From the NCBI GenBank assembly GCA_944392275.1, contig CALXWA010000005.1:1-64000 (forward strand): DNA of 64,000 bases, written 5' to 3'. The translations under genes and the position numbers were made by a program. The notes under the pieces were generated by a model. That model saw only the letters and a list, made by a program, of their open reading frames with translations. It made no database searches and had not been told where the DNA came from. Numbering within the stretch: position 1 is the first letter of the stretch; each line of letters starts with the position of its first letter. Origin of the DNA: an uncultured Alphaproteobacteria bacterium. Lineage in GTDB: Bacteria > Pseudomonadota > Alphaproteobacteria > RF32 > CAG-239. Of the stretch, positions 52,990-61,522 are shown one piece after another.

Positions 52990-53301
52990 ATGCTTGTCGA
53001 AAAAAGTAAAGAAAATTTGGCTCGTTGCCAATGTATGGAATGTCCGTCTTATTCCATGGGGTGCAAAATTAAAAATTTTCCCGAAAATATGATTAAATTA
53101 ATGGGGGATTTGGATAATGTGGAACATTATGAAAAGATGTTCTGTGCTTTTGGGAAAAGTCATTGTATTGCTGAAGATAAGGGATGTTTGTGTGAGACTT
53201 GTCCGGTCTATAATGAATATGATTTGCATCGGGAGGAGTATTGCATGAAAGATGGTGGCAAAATCTCTCGAGGTTGTTGGACGGATGTTGAAAAAAATTG
53301 A
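52990..53301 (+). CDS. DUF2769-like Cys-rich protein
   Basis: 103 residues from ATG 52990, with AAGGAGG five bases upstream, a very strong site. An earlier in-frame ATG (52948) lacks one. Eleven cysteines in two C-x2-C-type clusters: CQCMECPSYSMGC near the N-terminus and CLCETCPVYNEY followed by YCMKDGG and GCW. The layout recalls DUF2769, a family I know mainly from anaerobic archaea and bacteria, probably binding metal or Fe-S. No function is established. Downstream of acyP, but with its own ribosome site and a gap. Confidence 0.65.
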   Translation: MLVEKSKENLARCQCMECPSYSMGCKIKNFPENMIKLMGDLDNVEHYEKMFCAFGKSHCIAEDKGCLCETCPVYNEYDLHREEYCMKDGGKISRGCWTDVEKN

Positions 53302-53352
53302 AGTGAAGCTTATTCCTTTTTTGTAAAATAATTTTTATGAAAGTGTGTGGCT

Positions 53353-53919
53353 ATGAAGATTCAAAATTCTGAAAATCTAGAGCCGCAGACAATTATGCAA
53401 GCCTTTCGGATTGCCAGCAAGAAAGCTGGAAACACGTTTGATAATGATGTTAAGATTAAAGCTTATGACAAAGTGATTAGCTTTTGTTCTCGCAGAGTTT
53501 CTTGTTCTAGAGACAAAAGTCTGAAAACCAGAACGGTTTTGGGATGGGCTTATCAGAATATGGCTAATGCTTATTTTGATCAAAAGCTCTTTGATGAGGC
53601 TTCGCTGTATTTTTATGAAGCCTTTGAAACGACCCCTTCCTTAAAAGAAAAAGTAAAGATTTTGCAAAAACTGGTTTTATTAAGAGCAAACGGACAACAA
53701 AATTCCGGTTTGCAGAAATTGATTAATCTAACGGAGGCGACCATGACGATGCTTGAAAAAGATGAAAATTCCTTACAGGAGCGGTGCGAAAACGTTTTGG
53801 CTTTGTGCCAAAGTCTGATGGCATTGTATAAGCTTAATCATGATGAAAAAAACTTGCGAAGAATAAAGGCTTTGCATAGTAAAACATTGGAAGTGGCCGA
53901 AAAATTAAAAGAACACTAA
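53353..53919 (+). CDS. Helical, TPR-like hypothetical protein
   Basis: 188 residues from ATG 53353 (an in-frame GTG at 53347 is possible; neither has a strong ribosome site). The chain is almost wholly helical. WAYQNMANAYFDQKLFDEAS followed by LYFYEAFETTPSLKEK has the Ala/Tyr/Gly spacing of a tetratricopeptide repeat, so a TPR-like scaffold is likely. No signal peptide. Closed by a long hairpin. Function unknown. Confidence 0.65.
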   Translation: MKIQNSENLEPQTIMQAFRIASKKAGNTFDNDVKIKAYDKVISFCSRRVSCSRDKSLKTRTVLGWAYQNMANAYFDQKLFDEASLYFYEAFETTPSLKEKVKILQKLVLLRANGQQNSGLQKLINLTEATMTMLEKDENSLQERCENVLALCQSLMALYKLNHDEKNLRRIKALHSKTLEVAEKLKEH

Positions 53920-53930
53920 GAAAGGTAAAT

Positions 53931-53971
53931 GTAAAGAAACAGCCTACTGTTAATGCAGGCTGTTTCTTTAC
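53931..53971 (+). terminator. Stem-loop after the TPR-like gene
   Basis: GTAAAGAAACAGCCT (53931-53945) pairs perfectly with AGGCTGTTTCTTTAC (53957-53971) around eleven bases. The stem carries its own A- and T-rich parts, so it probably terminates, though the free T-run after it is short. Confidence 0.75.
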
Positions 53972-54045
53972 GTGATAATTAAAAACATAAAGCATATCAA
54001 GAAACAATACTATAACAAATTTTGTCTCATTAGTATTTTAGTAGA

Positions 54046-54074
54046 TTGACACAATTAAAAAAATCGATTAGACT
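54046..54074 (+). promoter_or_regulatory. Candidate promoter of the repeat-rich surface protein
   Basis: A perfect TTGACA (54046-54051), a 17-base spacer and TAGACT (54069-54074). It implies a 5' untranslated leader of about 140 bases before ATG 54219, in which I see no obvious riboswitch. Confidence 0.55.
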
Positions 54075-54218
54075 AGATGTGTAATGTGCGGAAAGATAAA
54101 AGCTGCCCATATATCACACACATACACATATACATCTATTACAGCTTTTATAAGGTTTCAACGCCATTGAAATTTCTTTCCGCCATTACACCGGTTAAGG
54201 ATTGTGGAGGACGGTGTC

Positions 54219-56768
54219 ATGCAGAAGCGGATCTTAGGGTTGATAGGAATCATCGTTTTATGGTCAAATTTAGCCGAGGCAGCTATAGCTTTTTTACCCC
54301 GATATACGGGGGATATCAGTTCTCGGTTTAATAATGCGGATATTAACATTTCTAATAAGTTAAGCTGTTCGCAAAAGGGAATGTATGACAAGCCGACCGA
54401 TCCGTGCCAAGTATGCCAAGGAGAGGTGGGGAATTGTTGTGCCTCTATTTCTTGCAGTACCACTTCAGAATGTTATCAATATAGTGAAGCTGATGCCTCC
54501 CAATATACCTGTAGTGACAGTTGTACGGATGGCAACGGCACCCATTATAAAACCTGTAAGTATCGCTTAACCTGTGCGGATGTTAATGCCTTAACCACAG
54601 AGGAGGCAAGCCCGTATATAGGAGCGGGATTTTATTGTTCCCAAACCCAAACGACCTGTACGATTTTAAATGGAACAACACTTGGTCCTTGTACGCAAAC
54701 ACCCATTTCAATCGGAGGAGAATTGGTCGGAGGTGTGACCACGGGCGGTTCTTTGGGAGGTCTTACGTCGGGAGGAAGTTCGTCGCAACAGAGCGTGACA
54801 TGCTATACTTGCATGTGTCCGGAAGGGACGTATAGTACCCTTCAGGAAGGGCAAGAGTGTAGAGTTAGTCACCAAGTTGGGGGTATGAAATGTTATACCT
54901 GTGAGGAGAAAGAACTTTGTCCTGTAGGAACGTATGGGGAAAACTGTGCAAAATGTCCGGTAGGGAGTTATAGTAGCACGGAAGGAGCAGAAAGTTGTAA
55001 AGGCTGTCCGGCGGGGTATAGTTCCAAGACCGGGATAACGGGAGCCACCAGTCAGGAGGCGGCCTGTGAGATTTGTCCGGAAGGGACGTATAAGACCAAT
55101 ATTGGTGCGGGGAGCTGTACCGCATGCCCGACCGGGTATACGCCGATATCCGGAGTAACGGGAGCGAGCAGTGTTGCACAAGCTTGTACAAGGTCTTGTG
55201 TTCCGTGTAGTTCAACAAGTTATCCGTTAAGTAGTTGTCCGGCTCATGCGGTGTGTGAAAGTTGTACCCCACAATATTGTGATGATAGCACAAAATCTTA
55301 TAAAATAACTTCTTGTGAAGAGGGGTATGCTCCATCAGGGAATGCTTGTGTGGATGAGGCGATACAATTTGTTGTGGATACTAGTTTGAATAAGTTGTTG
55401 TCCTTTACGATTGCTTCTAACACATCAAACAAAAACGTAGATATTGATTGGGGAGACGGGGTAAGAGAAAATTATCAAGGTACCAGACAGAGCGTTAGCC
55501 ATACCTATGTCGATAAAGGAAACTATACAGTCACCATAACCGGTAATCTTTCAGAAATGGGAAAAATAAGCACAACAAATGTTGTTGCATTAAAACAATT
55601 AAATCTTTCAACGGTCAAGACTTTTTTTCAGACTTTTTATGGTCAAAAAAATCTGACGGGAACCATCCCCGAGTTACCAGCTGGCTTGACTAGTGGATAT
55701 AGTATGTTCTATGGTTGTAGCGGGTTGACGGGAACCATACCGGTATTACCGGATAGCTTGACCGATGGAAGGTATATGTTCAATGGTTGTAGCAAGTTGA
55801 CGGGAAATATCCCCGAGTTACCGACGGGCTTGACCGATGGAAGGTATATGTTCAATGGTTGTAGCGGGTTGACGGGAACCATACCGGATTTACCGGATAG
55901 CTTGACCGATGGAAGCTATATGTTCTCTGGTTGTAGCGGGTTGACGGGAACCATACCGGTATTACCGGATAGCTTGACCGATGGAAGCAATATGTTCTAT
56001 GGTTGTAGCGGGTTGACGGGAACCATACCGGTATTACCGGATCGCTTGACGGATGGAAGCTTTATGTTCAATGGTTGTAGCAAGTTGACGGGAAATATCC
56101 CTGCCTTAGCGGATAGCTTGACTGATGGAACTTATATGTTCAATGGTTGTAGCGGGTTGACGGGAACCATACCGGTATTACCGGATAGCTTGACCGATGG
56201 AAATGGTATGTTCTCTGGTTGTAGAAAGTTGACGGGAAATATCCCCGAGTTACCGACGGGCTTGGCCGATGGAAGCTTTATGTTCAATGGTTGTAGCGGG
56301 TTGACGGGAACCATACCGGATTTATCGTATCGCTTGCAAAATGTAGAGTTTATGTTCCGCGATTGTAGCGGATTGACGGGAACCATACCGGATTTACCGG
56401 ATCGCTTGACCGATGGAAATAGTATGTTCTCTGGTTGTAGCGGATTGACGGGAACCATCCCCGAGTTACCAGCTGGCTTGACTAGTGGATATCGTATGTT
56501 CAATGGTTGTAGCGGGTTGACGGGAACTATCCCCGAGTTACCAGCTGGCTTGACTAGTGGAAATAGTATGTTCTATGGTTGTAGCGGGTTGACGGGAACT
56601 ATCCCCGAGTTACCGACGGGCTTGACCGATGGAAGCTTTATGTTCTCTAGTTGTAGCGGATTGACGGGACAGACACCGATAAAACCATCCGGGTTGACTT
56701 CTTATTCAGATATGTTTTCTGGTACGAGAGTGACCAATGATGGCTCTTGGCCGGGTAGTGCTTGGTAA
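54219..56768 (+). CDS. Large secreted surface protein: Cys modules, PKD-like domain, fifteen MFxxC repeats
   Basis: 849 residues from ATG 54219 with GGAGG eight bases upstream. The signal peptide ends near EA-AIAF. Residues about 50-375 are Cys-rich, with modules like eukaryotic GCC2/GCC3 or ephrin-receptor repeats (CPVGSYSSTEGAESCKGCPA; CPEGTYKTNIGAGSCTACPT) and a Gly/Ser linker. Residues about 380-470 resemble a PKD/Ig-like domain (VDIDWGDG, 411-414; VSHTYVDKGNYTVTITG). From 479 to 838 run fifteen 24-residue repeats, LTGTIPxLPxxLTDGxxMFxGCSG, related to bacterial BspA/DUF285-type leucine-rich repeats. No anchor or autotransporter domain is visible. Frequent ATA and AGA/AGG codons differ from the ribosomal genes. 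Confidence 0.85.
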   Translation: MQKRILGLIGIIVLWSNLAEAAIAFLPRYTGDISSRFNNADINISNKLSCSQKGMYDKPTDPCQVCQGEVGNCCASISCSTTSECYQYSEADASQYTCSDSCTDGNGTHYKTCKYRLTCADVNALTTEEASPYIGAGFYCSQTQTTCTILNGTTLGPCTQTPISIGGELVGGVTTGGSLGGLTSGGSSSQQSVTCYTCMCPEGTYSTLQEGQECRVSHQVGGMKCYTCEEKELCPVGTYGENCAKCPVGSYSSTEGAESCKGCPAGYSSKTGITGATSQEAACEICPEGTYKTNIGAGSCTACPTGYTPISGVTGASSVAQACTRSCVPCSSTSYPLSSCPAHAVCESCTPQYCDDSTKSYKITSCEEGYAPSGNACVDEAIQFVVDTSLNKLLSFTIASNTSNKNVDIDWGDGVRENYQGTRQSVSHTYVDKGNYTVTITGNLSEMGKISTTNVVALKQLNLSTVKTFFQTFYGQKNLTGTIPELPAGLTSGYSMFYGCSGLTGTIPVLPDSLTDGRYMFNGCSKLTGNIPELPTGLTDGRYMFNGCSGLTGTIPDLPDSLTDGSYMFSGCSGLTGTIPVLPDSLTDGSNMFYGCSGLTGTIPVLPDRLTDGSFMFNGCSKLTGNIPALADSLTDGTYMFNGCSGLTGTIPVLPDSLTDGNGMFSGCRKLTGNIPELPTGLADGSFMFNGCSGLTGTIPDLSYRLQNVEFMFRDCSGLTGTIPDLPDRLTDGNSMFSGCSGLTGTIPELPAGLTSGYRMFNGCSGLTGTIPELPAGLTSGNSMFYGCSGLTGTIPELPTGLTDGSFMFSSCSGLTGQTPIKPSGLTSYSDMFSGTRVTNDGSWPGSAW
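55653..56732 (+). repeat. Fifteen tandem 72-bp coding repeats
   Basis: The phrase GGTTGTAGCGGGTTGACGGG recurs every 72 bases in phase with the reading frame. Many copies are identical over 30-50 bases including third codon positions (for example the copies starting 55725, 55869, 55941 and 56157), whereas the tenth (near 56301) and last are diverged. This implies recent expansion or gene conversion, and copy-number change by slippage or recombination would stay in frame. Confidence 0.95.
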
Positions 56769-56790
56769 TTGGTGTTGCAAAACGTAGGGG

Positions 56791-56826
56791 AAAAGCCCTT
56801 GGTAAAGATGCCAAGGGCTTTTTTTT
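56791..56826 (+). terminator. Terminator of the surface-protein gene
   Basis: AAAAGCCCTTGG (56791-56802) pairs with CCAAGGGCTTTT around eight bases, followed by T's. Confidence 0.93.
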
Positions 56827-56912
56827 GACAAAAAAATATTGACAAAATAATGCGAATGCGGTATTTAAAAGAAAGTTTGTATTTTATGTAACTTTTGATA
56901 AAGAAGGCAAAA

Positions 56913-58286
56913 ATGTCGCAAAAAATATCGGAAAAATCTTTAAAACAAGATCTTCGTTTGTACAAAAAAACCTTTCAGGGAAAATTTACTCCTAAAAAAT
57001 ATAATCAACGCGAGAAGATTAGAAGTTCGGCTCTGCATTTGTTAGATAAGTTTAAACAAGATGCCGTCTTTTTTTCGCCAAAGGCTTATAAAACTTTTGC
57101 CGAATATATTGATACTTTTACCAATTTTGATAGAGAAGAATTGTTGGATAAGCTGCAATCCATGGCGGATTTTGATGTGCGAGAAGAGTTGGCTCATCCA
57201 AAACAAGGGTGGTTGGCAAAATTGTTGCATCGGGAGGAAACGCCACTTAAATATATGTCAGCGGCTGTGTTAACCAAAAAGGCCAATGCTTATGTTGCCT
57301 TATGTAAAAAAGACAATTATGGTCGTTATAGTGCTCGGGATGTCAAAAAGATTGAAAAGTACCGTGCTGAGGGGAAAAGATATGTTCAGGCGATTGATAA
57401 CGGCGAGCTTTTGGTCAAAGAAGAAGATGTTCACGCATTAAAGTCTTATATCTATTCGGTTTGTTATCCGATTGTGGAAGGTTCTGTTGAGCAAAGTGTG
57501 TGGAAAAAATTGGATAGTGGTTGTGTGCTTCAGCCTCAGGTTGCTGAAAAGCCGCGTCCAAAATTTTCTTTGAAGATGAAATGGGCATCTTTGAAAAATA
57601 AACTTAAAACCGCAGGGATTGTTGCGGGTGTTGGCCTTGTTGGGTATTTGGGTATGAAAAGTCTGGGAAAATTTGCTTTTGATAATAACAAAAATAAAGC
57701 AACCACACAACAAGTTGCAAAGCCGGTTACAAATATCGTGAAAGAGGAGGTAAAGACAATTTCTTTTCAGAAGGCGGTTGTTTCTAAGGTCAAAAGTGCT
57801 TCCGTTTCCGGCCAAAAGACTGTGGCTGTAAAAAGCACGGAAAAGATGTCTTCGGTTGATAAAATTTGGAAGAACTATTATGACAACACAATTGAAATTT
57901 TGACCTCTAAGAGCGAAAAAGAAGCTCTCTACAAAAAAATTGAACAACAGGTTAAAAGCGGAAATATTGTTCTGGCGAAAGATATTTCTCCGGAACGGTT
58001 GGCTTATGCTCATGTGATTTACCAAAAATATGGGTTGCAAAGTTCTTTAGATGAGGCTCTGAACAGCAAACAAAAATTGTCAAAAGAACAACAAGTCCGT
58101 TTGGAAGATGAAGTTCGCAAAGCCGGAGCAAAAGGCGAAGGTGCCAAAAAAATGGCCCAGGAACTTGGGCAAAACAAGTTGTCTTCTCATAGCCATTTTG
58201 ACAAAGCATCAACAAAATTGAAAAAAGAACATATTAAAAATTTGCAGCAGCTTAGAAAGCTTAATGCACGAGCCAATGCAAGATAA
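56913..58286 (+). CDS. Hypothetical protein with one central membrane helix
   Basis: 457 residues from ATG 56913, with AAGG about six bases upstream (an in-frame TTG at 56895 is open but lacks a site). Very basic. Residues 1-230 are helical and Lys-rich with no signal. One hydrophobic stretch (TAGIVAGVGLVGYLGM, about 237-252) may cross the membrane. The rest is a Lys/Gln/Ser-rich helical tail ending LNARANAR. Its place behind the surface-protein gene, but with its own unit, hints at a link without showing one. No family recognised. Confidence 0.65.
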   Translation: MSQKISEKSLKQDLRLYKKTFQGKFTPKKYNQREKIRSSALHLLDKFKQDAVFFSPKAYKTFAEYIDTFTNFDREELLDKLQSMADFDVREELAHPKQGWLAKLLHREETPLKYMSAAVLTKKANAYVALCKKDNYGRYSARDVKKIEKYRAEGKRYVQAIDNGELLVKEEDVHALKSYIYSVCYPIVEGSVEQSVWKKLDSGCVLQPQVAEKPRPKFSLKMKWASLKNKLKTAGIVAGVGLVGYLGMKSLGKFAFDNNKNKATTQQVAKPVTNIVKEEVKTISFQKAVVSKVKSASVSGQKTVAVKSTEKMSSVDKIWKNYYDNTIEILTSKSEKEALYKKIEQQVKSGNIVLAKDISPERLAYAHVIYQKYGLQSSLDEALNSKQKLSKEQQVRLEDEVRKAGAKGEGAKKMAQELGQNKLSSHSHFDKASTKLKKEHIKNLQQLRKLNARANAR

Positions 58287-58300
58287 AAACTTAAAAAAAA

Positions 58301-58329
58301 CAGCCCCAATCAAAAGGGGCTGTTTTTTT
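58301..58329. terminator. Bidirectional terminator
   Basis: CAGCCCC (58301-58307) pairs with GGGGCTG (58316-58322) around eight bases, flanked by A8 and T7. It ends the hypothetical gene and lies close behind the minus-strand U32 gene. Confidence 0.93.
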
Positions 58330-58346
58330 GTGAAAAGAAAGGCTCT

Positions 58347-59744
58347 TTAGGTTTTGCAGAGTTCCTGATACTCTTCTTTTTTGTGGTCGAGCATGGTTTG
58401 TTGCTCTGCCGGAAGATGGTTGAGTTTGCGGGCAATAACATATTGCGGCAGCTTTTGTTTGATTTCTTTCAGCGGAAGGGGCCATTGTTGTGGGCGAATC
58501 CGAATCCTTTTGTTTTGTCCGGCGGAAACTTTGGAGGTGATTTCGCCGCTTGTGGCATCCTCAAATTCAGTTAGGCAAAGACGAAGATTTTCCATACTGT
58601 GCGGAATTAAAAATTCTATGAATTCTCCGGAATCAATGTAATTGCGAATTTCAAAAATTGCATCGTTTCCCTGCCATTCGACAATGGATCCGGCAAAAAG
58701 CCATTCCCCGAGCGTGCGGGTGTATTCATAATTTTGGCTGATGTTGGTTAACTTGCCATCATGAAAACCAAGGCAATACCCCCGGTTTTGCAGCGTATAT
58801 AAATCCGGCATGTATTTTTGGTAATCCCATTGTTGCGGGTTTTGGTACCAATCATCAATGGCTTGACGGTAGGTTCTGGCAACAATTGCGGCATAGTATT
58901 CGGTCTTGTTTCTGCCTTCTACTTTAAGGGAATCCATCCCGATACTCAGAAGATCCGGAAGCCTGGGCATCAGGCACATGTCTTTTGAATTGAGAATGTA
59001 GCCGCCGTGTTCATCTTCAAGAACTTCAAAATATTCTCCGGGACGGAATTCTTCTTCTAACAAAAATTCAAAAGCATTTTTGTTTTGCTCATTAATCTCA
59101 ATTTCTTTGAGTGTGCCATCTTTAAGGCGGAGATGTAATTTGTAATGCCAGCGGCAGCAGTGGGCACATTTCCCTTGGTTGGCACTGCGGTCGGCCAGGT
59201 AGTTAGAGATTAGGCAACGTCCGGAATAGGACATGCACATGGCTCCGTGCATGAAACATTCCAATAAAATGTCCGGACATTGTTGACGGATCTCTTTCAT
59301 TTCGGCAAAGGTAACTTCTCGGCCGAGGACGCATAATTTTGCCCCTTGTTTTTGCCAAAACTTTACGGCTTGAGATGAGCAAATATTGGCTTGGGTTGAT
59401 ACAAAAAGGTTGAGTTCCGGAGCATGTTCTTTGACATACATAAATACTCCCGGATCGGCAATTAAGACACCATCGGGTTTCAAGTTCCGTAATGTTTCAA
59501 CAAAGGTTGGAAGTTTTTCAACATCACGATTATGCATAAATAAGTTGAGTGTCAGGTAGATTTTTTTGCCGTGTTGGTGAACAAAATCTATTCCTTCTTT
59601 GAGCTCATCCATTGAAAATTTTGATTGGGCTCGTAAGCACATGTCCGGTGTCCCGGCATAAACGGCATCGGCTCCGTATAAAATGGCCGTTTTGAGTTTT
59701 ACCAAAGATCCGGCCGGCAAAAGTAATTCTGCTTTATTTAACAT
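58347..59744 (-). CDS. U32-family protein (TrhP/YegQ-like)
   Basis: 465 residues. The N-terminal TIM-barrel-like part has ELLLPAGSLVKLKTAILYGA and DAVYAGTPDMCLRA. The family cysteine cluster follows in ECFMHGAMCMSYSGRCLISN and QGKCAHCCRWHYKLHL, and the signature IGMDSLKVEGRNKTEYY. U32 proteins were once called peptidases. YegQ (TrhP) and YdcP (RlhA) act in tRNA and rRNA hydroxylation, and UbiU/V carry Fe-S in ubiquinone synthesis. Gene order does not say which role applies. AAGGA lies six bases before its ATG. It follows the DUF3108 gene by eight bases. Confidence 0.88.
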   Translation of the reverse strand: MLNKAELLLPAGSLVKLKTAILYGADAVYAGTPDMCLRAQSKFSMDELKEGIDFVHQHGKKIYLTLNLFMHNRDVEKLPTFVETLRNLKPDGVLIADPGVFMYVKEHAPELNLFVSTQANICSSQAVKFWQKQGAKLCVLGREVTFAEMKEIRQQCPDILLECFMHGAMCMSYSGRCLISNYLADRSANQGKCAHCCRWHYKLHLRLKDGTLKEIEINEQNKNAFEFLLEEEFRPGEYFEVLEDEHGGYILNSKDMCLMPRLPDLLSIGMDSLKVEGRNKTEYYAAIVARTYRQAIDDWYQNPQQWDYQKYMPDLYTLQNRGYCLGFHDGKLTNISQNYEYTRTLGEWLFAGSIVEWQGNDAIFEIRNYIDSGEFIEFLIPHSMENLRLCLTEFEDATSGEITSKVSAGQNKRIRIRPQQWPLPLKEIKQKLPQYVIARKLNHLPAEQQTMLDHKKEEYQELCKT

Positions 59745-59752
59745 GTTTGTCC

Positions 59753-60532
59753 TTACATCTTTACATTAATTGAGGTGGTATATACGTTTAACTGCCCTAG
59801 CGGTGTATCTTCTATCAGAATACGAGCAATGAAAGGTTTGTTTGTTTTTTCATCTTTTAAAATCCAAAAGTAAACCGGTTTGTCCGAGGTTAATTGCCAA
59901 AGCAAATCATCCCCGGTTTCTTCTAGTTTATCAATATACATGGAACATTTGGCAGCAAGGCCTTTGAAGGGTGATTTTTCCGAAAGGGGTAGTTCTTCTT
60001 GTCCTTCATCCTTGAAAATAACATCAAATCTTCTTTTGCCGTCAAAGACTTGTTGACGAGAATCGCAAAAACGGACATCGTTATATTGTTTGGCCAATTT
60101 GGCAAAAACCGTTTGTAAATCGGTTGTGTCAATATTTTCGGCATTGTATTCAATATCAACTTTTTTTTCTTTGCCGTTTTTGGAACTTTGGCGATAAATC
60201 GGGATACCCTGTTCGTTATAAACCAGATTTTTGGTCCTGTAGTTGAAACGGGTTTGCGAATCATAATGATAGTCTCGGGTTTTAAACCCTGAAGCGGTGA
60301 TTGTTCCGTTGGTAAAATAATTGGCTTTGAACGGATACAAAACATCAAAAAAACCGTTTGTTTTTACGGTGGATTGAACTTTATAATCCGTTGGGGTCAG
60401 AGCATAGGTAAACTTTGTGCGAGAGGCGTCAAAGGTGCCGATATTAACAGCAAATTGGTGCTCAACACTAAAGGCTTGGGCTTGTGATGAAAACAGAATA
60501 CAAAGAGCCAAAATTAGTCCGGTTTTTTTCAT
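59753..60532 (-). CDS. DUF3108-domain periplasmic protein
   Basis: 259 residues with a signal peptide (residues 1-20, ending AQA-FSVEH). The mature chain is beta-rich with the DUF3108 pattern: FAVNIGTFDASRTKFTYALT, VQSTVKTNGFFDVLYPFKAN and an end near KPVYFWILKDEKTNKPFIAR. DUF3108 proteins are periplasmic and of unknown function, found widely in Proteobacteria. First gene of a two-gene minus-strand unit with the U32 gene; divergent from ddl. Confidence 0.85.
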   Translation of the reverse strand: MKKTGLILALCILFSSQAQAFSVEHQFAVNIGTFDASRTKFTYALTPTDYKVQSTVKTNGFFDVLYPFKANYFTNGTITASGFKTRDYHYDSQTRFNYRTKNLVYNEQGIPIYRQSSKNGKEKKVDIEYNAENIDTTDLQTVFAKLAKQYNDVRFCDSRQQVFDGKRRFDVIFKDEGQEELPLSEKSPFKGLAAKCSMYIDKLEETGDDLLWQLTSDKPVYFWILKDEKTNKPFIARILIEDTPLGQLNVYTTSINVKM

Positions 60533-60601
60533 GTCTTTTAGTCTTTCTTTAAACTTTTTAGCTACAATAACAGAAAAAATAATAATTTAAAGGAATTAAT
60601 G

Positions 60602-61522
60602 ATGTCTAAGAAAGTTTTAGTGCTTAAGGGAGGTTTTTCGGCCGAAAGAGAAGTTAGTCTTGTTACCGGAGAAAGTGTTGCCAAAGCTTTACGCCATAAA
60701 GGTTATGATGTTATTGAGCACGATCTGCAAAACGGGTTCGAGCTGGTTAGGGTTTTGGAAAAAGAAAAGCCGGATGTTGTCTTTAATGCGTTACATGGTA
60801 ATTTTGGCGAAGATGGAGAAATCCAAGGCTTTTTGGATATTTTACAAGTTCCGTACACGCATTCGGGGGTGGAAGCCTCTTTAATCGGGATGGATAAGTT
60901 TTTGGCCAAGGAAATTTGTCGGCAAAACGGTATAAAGGTTGCCGAAGGAGAAAAAAAGACCTATGCCGATTATTTGCAAAAAGGGACCACGATTTTGATG
61001 CCTTATGTGGTCAAACCGGTCAGCGATGGTTCCAGTGTCGGTGTCTTTATTGTGAAAAATAAGGAAGATGCAGATAAGGTATTTTATGATAATCCGTCGC
61101 GGGAAATTTTAATTGAAAAGTTTATCGATGGCAAAGAGCTGACCTGTATGGTTTTGGAGGGAGAGGCTTATGTGGTAACGGAGCTGCGTCCGCAAAAAGA
61201 AGCTTTTTATAATTATGAGTCTAAGTATACCGACGGTATGACCTTACATGTTTTACCGGCAGAAATTCCCGATGAGGCGGCTGAAATGTGTAAAAAATAT
61301 GCCAAAAAACTGCACCAGGTTTTGGGGTGCAACGGCGTTTCTCGCTGTGATTTTCGGTATAATGAGAAAGATGGCGTGGTGTTTTTGGAGATTAATACCA
61401 ATCCGGGATTGACCTCTCTTTCTTTGGTTCCCGAACAGGCAAAATATGTCGGAATTTCTTATGAAGATTTGTGTGCAAAGCTCGTTGAAACTGCTGTTTG
61501 TCGGCCGATTAAACATGATTGA
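60602..61522 (+). CDS. ddl: D-alanine-D-alanine ligase
   Basis: 306 residues from ATG 60602, with AAAGGA seven bases upstream (ATG 60599 is only four from it). ATP-grasp enzyme: KGGFSAEREVSLVTGES, HGNFGEDGEIQGFLDI, VVKPVSDGSSVGVF and the metal-binding end FLEINTNPGLTSLSLVP. It makes the D-Ala-D-Ala dipeptide of peptidoglycan. It lies near mreBC but outside any mur/fts cluster. miaA overlaps its 3' end by eight bases. Confidence 0.97.
   Translation: MSKKVLVLKGGFSAEREVSLVTGESVAKALRHKGYDVIEHDLQNGFELVRVLEKEKPDVVFNALHGNFGEDGEIQGFLDILQVPYTHSGVEASLIGMDKFLAKEICRQNGIKVAEGEKKTYADYLQKGTTILMPYVVKPVSDGSSVGVFIVKNKEDADKVFYDNPSREILIEKFIDGKELTCMVLEGEAYVVTELRPQKEAFYNYESKYTDGMTLHVLPAEIPDEAAEMCKKYAKKLHQVLGCNGVSRCDFRYNEKDGVVFLEINTNPGLTSLSLVPEQAKYVGISYEDLCAKLVETAVCRPIKHD

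Noticed and set aside
55653..56732. Regular repeats resembling a CRISPR array
   Set aside because: The unit is 72 bp with no alternation of constant repeats and unique spacers, and it is a continuous reading frame of protein repeats.
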